Positions 13,531 to 24,435 of a stretch of 64,000 nucleotides of DNA are shown here, one piece after another; the first letter of the stretch is position 1; each line of letters opens with the position of its first letter. The notes beneath the pieces are model-generated. The model was given only the letters and a program-made list of their open reading frames with translations, had not been told where the DNA came from and did not search any database. Location of the stretch: positions 18,537,117-18,601,116 of the forward strand of contig NW_004454159.1 in NCBI RefSeq assembly GCF_000283155.1, given 5' to 3'. This stretch comes from Ceratotherium simum simum (taxonomy: Eukaryota > Chordata > Mammalia > Perissodactyla > Rhinocerotidae). Position numbers and translations under genes: made by a program.

Positions 13531-13889
13531 TAGAGCTCAGAAGAGTTGGGCTAAAGGATGACACATACACTCTTTGGTTGAACCTGGTGTTTTGAACAAA
13601 AGTGGGAACTTAAGACAACTAGAGAGGGTTCTTCACCACTCCCCTCAAAGCTGTACCTTCCTCACTCCTTTGAGGGAGACTTCTATTTTTTACTCCCCCA
13701 GAGAGGTGAAAGAGCTTGATAAATGTCACACAGCATTTGGGGGAGTCAAGGGCGGGTGGGATGCAGCTGGAAGCAGTGTCCCGTGTCCTGCTTCCAAGCC
13801 CATGTTTTATCTCCCTATCCATTGTAGGAGGGAACAAAAGTTAGGATCAAGATTTTGTGTAGTGCTAAAGCAAGCAGAAGGAAACAGCT

Positions 13890-14065
13890 GAAAGAACCGT
13901 AGGCTAAAGATTTTGAATACTAGCTTCTCCACGTGTAACCTTGAACGATTAACAACCTCACTGGGGCTTAAAATCCCAATTCAGAATGGGAATAATAACA
14001 CCACCTGGTGTTATTAAATTTGGTAAAAATATCTGGCACACAATAGGCACTCAGTACATATTTTT
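13890..14065 (+). repeat. MIR SINE, diverged
   Basis: Modules in MIR order: TGTAACCTTGAACGATTAAC, CTCACTGGGGCTTAA, GAATGGGAATAATAACACC, TCTGGCACACAATAGGCACTC. Confidence 0.65.
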
Positions 14066-14514
14066 GATTGAACTAGAGTTGTATAATTTTTAAATGGACA
14101 TTTGATATTGTCTTTTTGTCATATATTTCAAGGTAGTTTTCTTCAAGGAAAAAAGATAGTAATTGTGACTAAAACAATACAAAAGACCTTGAATAATTTG
14201 CTGGATTTCTCATGCTATTTCATGATCTATGGAAAAATAGATAGTATCCCATGGTTGTTTACATCTTAGAAAAAAAGCTTGAACAGAAACTACAGGTTTT
14301 TCACCCTGCAGCAACAAAATAACGTGTAGATATTTTTCTTGGAAAACTCAAAAGAGCGATACATAAGGAATGCTATCTCTAGTCTAGAAAGCTAAAAGCA
14401 GTGAACTTGGTGACGTGATGTTTACACTCCAACAAAGTTTCTCCTTACCAATCGATTTAATTGGTAGTATTGTAAGGTCGTTTCTGGTCAGGGCTACCGG
14501 CACCTCAGAGGTTT

Positions 14515-15430
14515 TTCATTCATTTTCATTAAGCAGCTACTATGATCCAGCACTGTTCTTGGATTGAGGCATACAAGAATGAATGGCCATCATGGAGCTC
14601 TCCTTGAAGTGGGGAGCAAAAAATAAACAAGTAAACAGACAAATAAATAAGTAGCATCATTTCACAGAGGGTCATGTGCTCTGTAGAAAATATAGCCAGG
14701 TAATGATTGCAGGTGCAAGGAGTGTTTTCAATGAGAAGGTACCATTTGAACTGAGACCTAAATGATGAGAAGAAGCCAACCATGCAAGAATATGGCAAAG
14801 CCGTTCCCCATATGGGAACAGCCACATGTCAGGATTGGAAATGAAGGGGGAGAGGTAATAGGAGATGCAGGGATGAGGCCAGGTCTTCTTGCAGTCCCAG
14901 GTAAAGAGTCTGGCGTTTAGTCCAACCGTTGGAGAGTTTTAAGCAAAGGAGCAACATGATCTGATTCATATTTTTAACAAGGTCACTGTGACTGTTGTTT
15001 TGGAACTGGACTGTAGGGTGGCCAGAGTGGAAGCAGGGAAGCTGTTGCCTCCCACGGAGGAAATGATGGTGGCTCAGGGATGGTGGAAGTGGAAATGGAG
15101 AGAAGTGCAGATTCCAGATGTATGTTGAAGGGAATGCCAATAGGACTTACTGAAGGGCTGGATGTGTGGGGTAAGACACAGAAAGGAAACAGGATGACTG
15201 AGCAACTGGGTGGATGGCATTATCATTTACTGATATGGAGGAGACTTGGAGGGAAAATGGGTGGTAAGGTAAGTGCTAAATCAAGAGTGCTGTTCTGGAC
15301 AGGCTAAGTTGGAGTTGTCTCTTAGTCATCTCCATGAAGATGTGGAGTGGGCCGTGGAATATGCACATCTGGAGCTTTGGAGAGAGGCCAAGGCTGGAGG
15401 CTGACTTTCCAGGGTCATGAGCAGATCCTC
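14515..15430 (+). repeat. Ancient ~1 kb interspersed repeat, copy B
   Basis: Same orientation and module order as copy A at 12125: TTCATTCATTTTCATTAAGC, GAAGGTACCATTTGAACTGA, TTTTAAGCAAAGGAGCAACATG, GGTCACTGTGACTGTTGTTT, GGCCAGAGTGGAAGCAGGGA and GATGATGGTGGCTCAGGGATG. Several frames read through it on both strands but none is supported as a gene. Confidence 0.6.
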
Positions 15431-16930
15431 CATGAAGTTGTCATTTGAGGTACATTGCCTCCAGCCTGGTTTGGTAGGTATCTGGAGCAAGCATCTCCTG
15501 AGCACCCCTGGAGTCAGAATTTCCTTCTGTGTGACTTCAGCTGTCCTGGAAATTCACTGACAGACTGTGGAGTTCGGGGTTTAAAACACTGGTAGGCATT
15601 TATTTGTTTGTTTCTGTTCTCTGCTATGTTTCAAGTTCATTGAAATGCTTGATTTCCAGGTTTCATCTTTGGTTTTAAATCATGCCAAGGATCTGTCATA
15701 TATCACCTGATCACCACACTGCCCCTTTCACATTGCGGCTCCTCAGGCCAGCAAGACAGCTTAGCGTAGGATGTTTTGGGCTTGGAATAAGACCCATCCC
15801 AAGAAAGGCAAGCACTGGGTTAATAACTCTGCCAAGTGTCAGATTAACAGGACACACTCAGGCAGATAAACCCAAGTGAGTAAACATTGTGAGACCATGC
15901 CTTCGTTTTTTTTTTTTTCTGCTCCATAAATTTGTTACGGTTCTGTCAGTTATCCCCTTCTATCAGTTTCTTTCATTCTCATGATGTTTCTCATTAAGAA
16001 GATTCATGGGGAAGGTGGTAATCGATCAGAGCTATTAGCCACCAGAGTGTAATCTGGTTCTAGTACAAACTGACCTACTTGATGTCCTGTCTACCTAGGG
16101 GATTTAAGCTGATTAACTCACAGCCTGCGAAGCAGAATCTAATGTCCTGTAGCACTGCCCCCCCTTCACCCCTACCCACCAGTAGGGGATTTAACAGATT
16201 GACACTGTAATTAGATCTGAACCTGAAGTTAACCCACCTTGAAAGTAGCCACTAGTGCTTGGCTCACCTCGGATGTGCATTTACAGCCAGTGAATGATGC
16301 TGTGTCACTGGTAGTGGAATGCTGCTCTAATTCCCTCTGCTGTCTCAGGCCCTACGCTGCTGATCACGGTGAAGTTTCTGTTTTGTTTAGCTGGTTGGTT
16401 GGTTGGTTTCATAGCTATTTCCAAGAGTAGATCAATCTTATAATTTGGGAACAAGTTAGTGATTGGAATGAGATCACCACAGAAAAATAGGCAGCTCACT
16501 GCCAAGGCTTTCAGTAGCACCGTCTCTATCTGCTTTATGTTTCTGCTGGAACCGGAGAACAAAAGGCAGGAAGGGTGCCCGGACTGCCCACACATCCCTT
16601 GGCCGCCATATGGGTGGGCTGCCCAGTGAAAGATGCCATACAAATTAGTATTCTCAACCGATGACCTCAGCTTTTAAAATATAGCTAACCCGTCCCCCCC
16701 CCCACCACCAGTGTAACCTGAGGACTAAGGTTAAACTAAAGAGTCTTCAAGAATTATTAGCTACAAAAGTGTGCACAAGTGGCAGGATAATTTAACTGGT
16801 ATCTCATACCAAGGGAACCATAAGTAAATATTCCTTTGTGCACTGATAAGAACGGTTAAGGTGTGAGCCTCTTCTTTTCCTCTTCATGCCCTCACTTCCC
16901 CTTCAGTATTTTTTTCTTTTAACTAAAAAT
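15431..16930. other. MARCHF3 intron, no recognised feature
   Basis: Unique-looking sequence with a T-tract at 15908-15919, a C-rich run at 16694-16704 and four tandem TGGT units near 16391-16408. Confidence 0.5.
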
Positions 16931-16934
16931 AATG

Positions 16935-17712
16935 ATAGAGTGGTTAGGAGCACAGTCTTTGGAGATAGATTACATGGATCAAAGCCAAGGCCAATCTTCT
17001 ACAAATTATTTAACTTCTCTGTGCCTCAGTTTCCCTATCTATAAAATGGTGGTGAAATGCGTAAAGATACATGCACCCCTCTGTTCATTGTGGCGTTATT
17101 CACAATAGCCAAGACGTGGAAGCAACCTAAGTGCCCATCAAGGGAAGAATGGATAAAGAAGATGTGGTATTTATACACGATGGAATACTACTTAGCCATA
17201 AGAAACGATGAAATCCAGCCATTTCTGACAACATGGATGGACATTGAGGGTATTATGCAAAGTGAAATAAGTCAGAGGGAGAAAGACAAATACCGTATGA
17301 TCTCACTCATTAAGTAGTAGATAACAACAACAACAAACAAACACATAGAGACAGAGATTGGATTGGTGGTTACCAGAGGGGAAGGGGAGAGGGAGGAGGG
17401 TGAAAGGGATAATTAGGCACATGTGTGCGGTGAAGGATTGTAATTAGTATTTGAGTGGTGAACATGAGAACATGATGTAATCCATGCAGAAACAGAAGTA
17501 TAATGATGTACACCTGAAATTTATACAATATTGTAAACCAATGTTACCACAATAAACCAAAAAATATATAAATTTATTAATGAAATAAAAAAATGGTGGT
17601 GATAATAATGGTACCTCTTTCAAAGATTATTGAAGAGTAAATCAACTACTTCATGTAGCATATAAGCCAATACTGGCCGTATCATAAGGTGTGAGTAAAC
17701 ATAAGCTATGGT
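16935..17712 (+). repeat. MIR SINE split by an L1
   Basis: The first half, 16935-17055, ends ...CTGTGCCTCAGTTTCCCTATC TATAAAATGGTGGTGA. The second half resumes at 17603 with TAATAATGGTACCTC and runs to about GTGAGTAAACATAAGC. Read together, skipping the L1 and one copy of its duplication, they form one MIR in the sense direction. Confidence 0.8.
17056..17589 (+). mobile_element. 5'-truncated young L1, 3' end
   Basis: It holds the last part of L1 ORF2 ([20 protein letters not shown]-type motif, stop at 17315-17317) and a 3'UTR that matches the copy at 37774-39136 almost base for base. A perfect 13 bp duplication, AAAATGGTGGTGA, lies at 17043-17055 and 17590-17602. It interrupts a MIR. Confidence 0.93.
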
Positions 17713-18209
17713 CATTCATTCAACATTGTGAATGTTGAATGTGCGACATGCCAATGATATAAAGATAAGGGCCCACCTCAGGTCAGGTGGGAAGACGGAC
17801 ACACAAACCTGCCAATCTGCCTCGGCCTGCTTTTTATTGAATGTTCGGGCCATGAAGATACTGCTACAGAATAGGTATAATACTCTATGTACAATAAATA
17901 TAAGTGATAAGAGAGGCAAAGTACATGTAAGAGCAAGAAATGTAATTGAACAATAACTGATATCAACCTTTTGTCTATTATGAATTAGGCCAAAATACAT
18001 GATAATGTAGCTGTGATTAAACACCCAGAAAATGGACCTCATTGTGGCTTGGTAAAAGAATTAATATAGAACAGCAGCCTAAGAATATTTTATAAAATTT
18101 CCATGATAACGTCCTGGCCAGCCAACCATTCAGCTACCTGATCTATCAATAAAACAGTAGGACTTATTACCATATCCCACCCAGCTGAAAATTGCAAAAA
18201 ATCTAGTGG

Positions 18210-18250
18210 GTGCATGCATGTGCACGTGTGCACGCATACACACACACACA
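18210..18250. repeat. 41 bp perfect purine-pyrimidine alternation
   Basis: GTGCATGCATGTGCACGTGT continues into GCACGCATA and (CA)n without a break in alternation. This composition favours left-handed Z-DNA. Confidence 0.85.
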
Positions 18251-18284
18251 AATGCCATTTGGTGCAGAAAGAAAATGTAAAGAT

Positions 18285-18480
18285 GGAAAAAGCAGGGAAC
18301 AGAGAAGTGAGGCTGGTTTGAATCCCACCTCTAACACCCACTTGCCATCTATCCTTAGGTGAGTGACTAAACTCTTGGCTCCCCAGTGTGTGCGTCTATA
18401 AAATGGTGATAATGTTGGCACCTGCTTCACAGGGTTACTGTGAAGACTCAGTGAGATATTGCATCATAAATTCCAAATTT
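18285..18480 (+). repeat. MIR SINE, diverged
   Basis: Modules: GGTTTGAATCCCACCTCTAAC, GTGAGTGACTAAACTCTTGG, CTATAAAATGGTGATAATG, GGGTTACTGTGAAGACTCAGTGAG. Confidence 0.75.
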
Positions 18481-18497
18481 CTAGCACCGAGCTTGCC

Positions 18498-18530
18498 GCA
18501 GCCATAGCTCAGCGGTAGATTTTTTACTGC
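18498..18530 (+). pseudogene. tRNA-Cys-like 5' half relic
   Basis: ATAGCTCAGCGGTAGA followed by a T-rich stretch and ACTGC matches the D-arm and early anticodon arm of a mammalian tRNA-Cys with one gap. The rest of the tRNA (variable loop, T arm, box B) is missing, so it cannot be a working gene. A chance match remains possible. Confidence 0.3.
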
Positions 18531-18583
18531 TATAGTTTGCTGTACACTAGCTAGACACCTCCCTCCCCTGGCTCCCTTGACTC

Positions 18584-18586
<3 letters not shown>

Positions 18587-18616
<30 letters not shown>
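18587..18616. repeat. (GT)15 microsatellite
   Basis: Pure GT run of 30 bases. Confidence 0.95.
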
Positions 18617-18617
<1 letters not shown>

Positions 18618-18659
18618 TCCATCTCTCTAGATGCTTTGTACACAGCTAATACATACATA

Positions 18660-19100
18660 CATATTTCCACAGGTAATCCATGATCACTTCAGAAAAACAA
18701 GAAAATATATACGAAAAGAAACAAATTAAAGACCACTCATGATTCCACCACCAAGAATAGCCACTATTTTGCTGGGTATCCTTCTGGTCTTTGTCTATGT
18801 AAATCCACTACATCTATGTAAATGTAAATGTCTGTGTGTATGTAAATACATTATTACATATAAAGGATCACATTCTGTCCAGTAGAATTCTTTTTCTACT
18901 CAGCAGTATATCATGTCAGTAAATATAAAATGTACATCATCATTTGAAATTACTATATCATATTCTACTTTAAGTAAATCCCATAATTTATTTAGATAGT
19001 CCTCTTTTGCTGGAAAATTGAGCTGTAATCAAATTTTCTCTGCTATAAACTCTGCTTGTATAAATACCCTGTATCAACCTATTTGGATACTTTGGCAGAG
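18660..19100 (-). repeat. Ancient L1-like 3' region, antisense
   Basis: AAGACCACTCATGATTCCACCACC, GCCACTATTTTGCTGGGTAT, CAGCAGTATATCATGTC and ATCATATTCTACTTTAAG follow the order of a diverged antisense LINE 3' module. The family call is uncertain. Confidence 0.4.
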
Positions 19101-19854
19101 GTTGTTACCATGGCACAGGGCAGTTTTTTTCTCAATAACAGATTATTGCCACTGGTCTTGTTCATGGGGCCTGCATTTGTGTAAGAGATAAATAACACTT
19201 GAGGTTCTGAAGGAGTCACAGATTTTAACATAATAGTACCTGTTTAAAGAACTTCATACTTAAATATGACCCAGGAGCAAACAACACAAAGAGTAAGCTG
19301 AGCCAAAAATATATAGAGAGAGTTAATAAGATGTGGACTCCAGGCATTGGGTGATCATGGACATATAAAATGGCCTGGAAATTTTTCAGGAATATAGAAG
19401 ATCAGAGAACAATTAGGAAATAGGATACTGGGAACAATTTCTAGTTTGCCTTTGCAGTTTATTTTACATCAGACAGAGATAAGTAGTGATTCATAATTAC
19501 CTCCTTCCAGAAGGTGAGTCATTTCTTTGGGTAATGTCAAGGACCACATAAGTAAGTAAAGCACTAAATTCATTTTAATAAAATGTATTCAGAATTTCCA
19601 AGCAAAAGGAAATGGGGGAAGTCTTAGCCAATGAGGTTAGGTTGTCTGCACACATCTGTCACGTTTACTGAGAACCTCTGTTCCAACAAGTGCGGATACA
19701 GAGGAAAGTAGGCTGGGCTTACGGATCTGCCTCCAGGGAAGCAGGGAGTCAGGTGGCTGTATTTTGGGCACCATTGTTTAAGAATCAGGATTGCTAAATG
19801 TCTTGCAATTTTAATTTTCAAATATTTCACTGATAGGACATCTAAACAAGAGTG

Positions 19855-20010
19855 GACAGATCCTGATCCTCTTCTCAGTTCAACCCCGAGTCACCTGGAG
19901 CAATCATTGACCTTGCTGAGCCTCTGTAAAATTGGGATAATAATGCCCGATTTCTACTCTCCGCTTCATAGCAGTATTCCCAGGATTTAGACAAGAACAT
20001 GTTAATTAAT
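19855..20010 (+). repeat. MIR SINE, diverged
   Basis: Modules: CAGTTCAACCCCGAGTCACC, GACCTTGCTGAGCCTCTG, TAAAATTGGGATAATAATGCC. Confidence 0.65.
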
Positions 20011-21059
20011 AAGAACTCTTTGAATTTCTTTGAAGCTGCTGAGATGTCTGAGGTGGCATGACAACACGTGGCAGGGTTAATATCATTTGCACTTGATCAC
20101 TTTGGTATTTATATTAAATTTTTATAATGCTATATTTACAGTCACAGACAAGTCAGCTGCCCATTATCTAGTTTTTAGTATTTATACAGGTCCATTTTTG
20201 AGCTGAGGTTGACTTTCAGCGCCTCAGCCCATGTTTAAGGTGGGCTGTCCCTCGAAAGAGGGATGTCGGGCATTCCAGGTCATTAATACCTCCCTCAGGC
20301 AAACACTGGGGGACGGGCACCTCCCAGAGAGCTTGCTTCTGTGCCTTTTCCCTCCTGTTTCTCTGCTCACTCCTCGAGGCTTTTGCTGCCCTTACACTGC
20401 TCTTTTCTCGACTTGCTTGCCCTCTTTGCGGCTCTTCCGTCTCTTCCTTCTGCCCTTGAGCATGGCCTTCCCTTCTCTCCAGTCAGCTCCGCCCACTCTT
20501 GTCTCCCCTATCATAGTCCTTTCCCTCCCACCAACGGTTTTGTGGGAATTGCTGCCCCGCCACTTGGGGTGTCTGCTCAGCTTGTTTGGCAAGCCAGCCC
20601 ACAGCAGCGTTAGGCCGTTTGTTGGTGGGACGAGATGGAAGACGGAGTCAGCCACTGTCTCTCCCAGCCCCCACCCATCATCTGTGTTTGACCCCACTCC
20701 TTCTCTGGACTCCTTGTCCTCTGTCATTACTACATGGGATAGTGAGACGGGAATGTCAAATTATTTGGGGACATGTTTCAATGCTAAGCTGAAGAAAAGC
20801 CAAAAGGCCTCATTACCACTATTACTGACACCAGTGTGTAAGCATGACTTTTCCTAGAATGGATTATGGAAAACATTTCAGCAGGCTTTCAGCAATTCTC
20901 CAAGTGGGAGGACAACAGCCCTGTTTCCTATCCTGTAGAAATTCTCATCTCTGGTCTTTCAACAAGCACAAAGTTTTTGCCATCCTTTTTGGGGTTGGCT
21001 CAATCAAGATGATAGCACACTTAAGATGTCAGAGGGTCCTAAGTAGGAGGTTCAGGGTC
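20011..21059. other. MARCHF3 intron, no recognised feature
   Basis: It contains a CT-rich block (20330-20720) that keeps a 208-codon frame open at 20231-20857. That frame is leucine-, serine- and proline-rich because of the base composition and shows no domain. Confidence 0.5.
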
Positions 21060-21640
21060 CTAAAACTTGAGGGAGGGGTCATTACTGAGTTCATGGAGTC
21101 AGATGAGTCTCATTCTAGGGGGGGAGGTCTTCAAGACCACCCTCAGGTTCAGTGATTGACTAGAAGGACTCACAGGATTCAGAAAAGCTCTTATAATCAT
21201 GGTTATGGTTTATTACAGCAAAAGGACACAGATGAGAATCAGCAGAGGGAAAAAGTGCATGGGTGAAGTCTAGGAGAAACCAGTCACAAGCTCCCAGGTG
21301 TCCCCTCCCAATGATGTCACACAGATGTGCTTAATTTTTCCAGCAACAATTTGTGACAGCACATGCAAAGTGTTATCAACCAGGATAACACTCACCGAGC
21401 TTTGGTGTCCAGAGTATTTATTGGGGTCAGTCACATAGGCATACAGCACCTGCGTGACTGACCCCAGCTGCTCAAACTCCAGCTCCCCAGGGCAAAAATA
21501 GGTGTTCAGCAGAAATCACACTTTGGCATAAACTATTTGGTCACACTGGTACCGTGTAACCCAAGGCCTCAGGCATAGAAAAACACTCTTGTCAGGCAGA
21601 ATATCACAAGGACTCAGAACTCAAGGAGCCAATCTTGAAA
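21060..21640 (-). mobile_element. LTR-like endogenous retroviral remnant
   Basis: TGATTGACTAGAAGGACTCACAGG, GGTTTATTACAGCAAAAGGA, GAAACCAGTCACAAGCTCCC, TGCTTAATTTTTCCAGCAAC and GTATTTATTGGGGTCAGTCAC follow a familiar mammalian LTR module read in reverse. There is no coding part. Boundaries and family are uncertain. Confidence 0.5.
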
Positions 21641-21879
21641 CCAGCTCTTTCTTGGGAATGTGCAGGATTTGAGCAACCCAAGCCTGCTGAGTATCTCTTT
21701 TCTGCAAACATTCCCAGAGTCAAGACCTTGGAAGGCTTTGACCACGGGACAGAACTTCTTGCACCTCAACTGTTACCTTCTAAAAATAACATCCTCTCTA
21801 CGTTTCACATAGGGTCATTGTGATTCATAATAGTAACCATTGAACTATTTTCAAAAACAGAAAGCCATCTACAGCAAGG

Positions 21880-21962
21880 ACACTTTTATTATTACTATTA
21901 TTTATTATTATCATAATTGCTATTGTCATATTACATTATTATCATAATCACTATTATTCAAG
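21880..21962. repeat. (ATT)n-rich imperfect simple repeat
   Basis: A mix of TTATTATTA, ATCATAATT and ACTATTATT units over about 80 bases. Confidence 0.8.
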
Positions 21963-22130
21963 GGGCAGGGGCATGCGAATGAGCCCTTAATGCTTCCTTG
22001 TGATTTCAAAACAGGTTAGAAATGACTTTTCCCAGATTCTGAAGACCAAGACAACCTCAAAGTAGTGTCTCCACTCCGCACTGGTATTTAACCTTTTCCT
22101 TGTTTTTCTCTGTCTCCCTTTCCCTGGCAG

Positions 22131-22340
22131 TGGCTCAGAAACCCAGGCCCCCAGCATGAGAAGCGGACCCTGTTTGGAGACATGGTGTGCTTCTTGTTCA
22201 TAACTCCCCTGGCCACCATCTCAGGCTGGCTGTGCCTGCGGGGCGCCGTGGACCACCTGCACTTTAGTAGTCGGCTCGAAGCCGTTGGACTGATTGCACT
22301 CACTGTCGCACTCTTCACTATTTACCTCTTTTGGACACTA
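22131..22340 (+). CDS. MARCHF3: MARCHF3 penultimate coding exon (both membrane segments)
   Basis: This 210-base, 70-codon exon of the membrane RING-CH E3 ubiquitin ligase MARCH3 is in phase 0 at both ends. A pyrimidine-rich tract ending in CAG precedes it and a strong donor, GTAAGTATGG, follows. It starts [17 protein letters not shown]. Then come a first hydrophobic segment (about exon residues 18-37), a short loop with HLHFSSRLE, and a second hydrophobic segment (about residues 51-70) ending FWTL. Family members are endosomal or plasma-membrane ligases with an N-terminal RING-CH domain and two membrane spans that target membrane proteins. The RING-CH exons are not in this window. The match to MARCH3 rather than its close paralogue MARCH2 rests on recall of both sequences; the [10 protein letters not shown] loop favours MARCH3. 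I see no frame damage. Confidence 0.93.
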
Positions 22341-22487
22341 GTAAGTATGGCCCATGGCCCGGGGGCATCAGGCCAGCTGGAGCTGGCAGCCCCACAGCTG
22401 GCACAGCCTTCCCGCTTGTCTGTAACACATCTTACCTGCTCGGTAGAGGACAGACCAAATGCGAGAGCATGTGGTTTGGTTTAGTAC

Positions 22488-22524
22488 CGCGCGCGCGCAT
22501 GTGTGTGTGTGTACGTGTGTGCAC
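22488..22524. repeat. CG/TG alternating tract, Z-DNA type
   Basis: Thirty-seven bases alternate purine and pyrimidine without a break: CGCGCGCGCGC first, then ATGTGTGTGTG, then TACGTGTGTGCAC. It starts 148 bases after the MARCHF3 donor. Confidence 0.9.
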
Positions 22525-23689
22525 TGCTGGGAAGAGCAGATCAAGTACAGGAAAACCCCCTGCTTCAGAGAGCCCATCAGTCAAAGACACACAGCCCGGG
22601 CATTTCTCTCCTCCAGGGGTCTCGGACTCCATCTGTTAGGAGGCATGGTGTTTGCTTTCTCTTATGTGCCTACTTTTGCTGGGATCGTAGTGTATTATGA
22701 ATGATGCACTTGGCCGCTGCTGCCTGCACAGATCGTGAATCCTCCTGCTGCTTGTTTTCTCCTTACATCCTGACACAGCCTAAAGTCTTTCTTGGAGTGG
22801 AGCTGCACTTTGCCTGATGATTATTCTGTGCGTTGGGATATTGACTCTGCTGCCCATACACTCATTTATCTAGCTGGGAAGCCTCCACCAAAGAACAACC
22901 ATTTCCCAGTGTTCCCACTGTATATGAGGAAGCATTTTTAAACATCTCTGTTTTTTCATCCTTACTCATGAAGTAAGTTGATTGCTCAGGCACCCACTGG
23001 CAGCACCCACAAAGTGCAGCACGTGATCCCTCTCCCTATGATTCTCCCTGGGACCTGCAGGGAAGAACGTCACTATCCCCTAGAATAGTTTCAGAAACCG
23101 GGCCCCCTGCTTCCTGGCATTACTCTTCTGTGCCTGCTCGCTTCTAATCTGAGCACGTTCCATTGTTATTCACTATGTCTTTCCTGTCTAAAGTGTACAT
23201 TCCCATGTCACGCACAGTGTCAACATGAGGAAGCCTCTAGCGCTCGCACTTCCCCCCTCCCTCTGTCTCCCAAACCCTGTTCCACCAGCTGCCATTCCTA
23301 CAACCCTGACCACAACCCACTGCTCATTTCCCTCTTGTTCATCGCGTGGCTCTTCCAGCTCTGTACCTCCCCTCGGGTAAGAGCATTCAGACAGTGAATG
23401 GGGGACATATTTCAGTGTCAGGAAGAAGGACATGACTTGAGCCTTGGTAAATAGGGAGTGGTCTGATGCTGCAAACTTTATCCAAGCCTTCTAGTTAGTT
23501 TAGGCATTCATTCCTAGCCTAATGAAGCCCCCAAGCGAAACTATTATTGCCTCCTTTAGAAGTCTACGCTTCCAAAATGTGTCCTGATTGGTTGTGACTC
23601 AGGCAGTGAAACTGACTCAGAAGTCACAAGGACACTGTGATGATAAGAGGGTTAGAAATAAGAAATTAAATCATCTGCCTAGCACTGTC

Positions 23690-23850
23690 TAACTCCCTGT
23701 CAACTGCGCCACCTTGGGAAAGTCATTGCACCTCTCTGGGCCTCAGTGTCCTCATCTGTAAAGTGGGGATGATAGTGAAACCCATCGTGCCAACTTCTCC
23801 GGGCCTTATGAGATTGAAGTGAAAGACTACACGGGAACATACTTTGGAAA
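23690..23850 (+). repeat. MIR SINE
   Basis: Modules: CCACCTTGGGAAAGTCATTG, CACCTCTCTGGGCCTCAGTG, TCCTCATCTGTAAAGTGGGG. Confidence 0.85.
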
Positions 23851-24194
23851 ATAATCAAGTGAAGTTTTTACCATGTTTAGAGGTTTACTAGTCTGTGATT
23901 TTTCTTAGAGAGTTCCTAAGATGAAGGATGGATGAAGATGTAGACCCAAATGCTGGGCTTTTAAACCAATTTAAGACGTTTTTGAAAACCTGCTTTGTAG
24001 AGCATACACTTACCCAACAAGAAAGAAATAAAAGGGGAGAGGGGGAGCAGAAGGAAGAAAAGAAAAAGATTACCTAGAGAAAAATGGGTGTGACCCTGTT
24101 TCATCTCCCATCTCAGGTGAAAGGAAGGTTTGCGTGGGAAAGGTACCTGGAGTAGGCTCTTTCAGGAGAGTGATAATATACTTCATTCCAGAAA

Positions 24195-24435
24195 TGTTGC
24201 CAAGAGGCAATGCTGCGTAGTGAAAAGCACATGCATTTAGAATCCAAAGGCCCTGTGTTCAAACTCAAGATTTAGCATCCTAATAGCTGTGTAACTTCAA
24301 ACAGGGTACTTAACCTCTCTGATCATCCTTCCTTTTATGTTAAAAATGATTGATAACCCCTGGGTCAATGGGCTGTAGTGAGGATTAGATGGGATAACAT
24401 CAGTAACGTATATCAGAGCACCCAGCAAAAGCACT
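24195..24435 (+). repeat. MIR SINE
   Basis: Modules: TGCGTAGTGAAAAGCACATG, CCCTGTGTTCAAACTC, AATAGCTGTGTAACTTCAAAC, GGTACTTAACCTCTCTGA, GTGAGGATTAGATGGGATAAC. Confidence 0.85.

Noticed and set aside
20231..20857. A 208-codon open frame
   Set aside because: It is held open by a CT-rich tract, is full of Leu, Ser and Pro, has competing frames on both strands and no splice or domain support.
1..22130. Search for the RING-CH exons of MARCHF3
   Set aside because: No splice-bounded frame with the expected Cys/His spacing was seen, so these exons must lie before the window.
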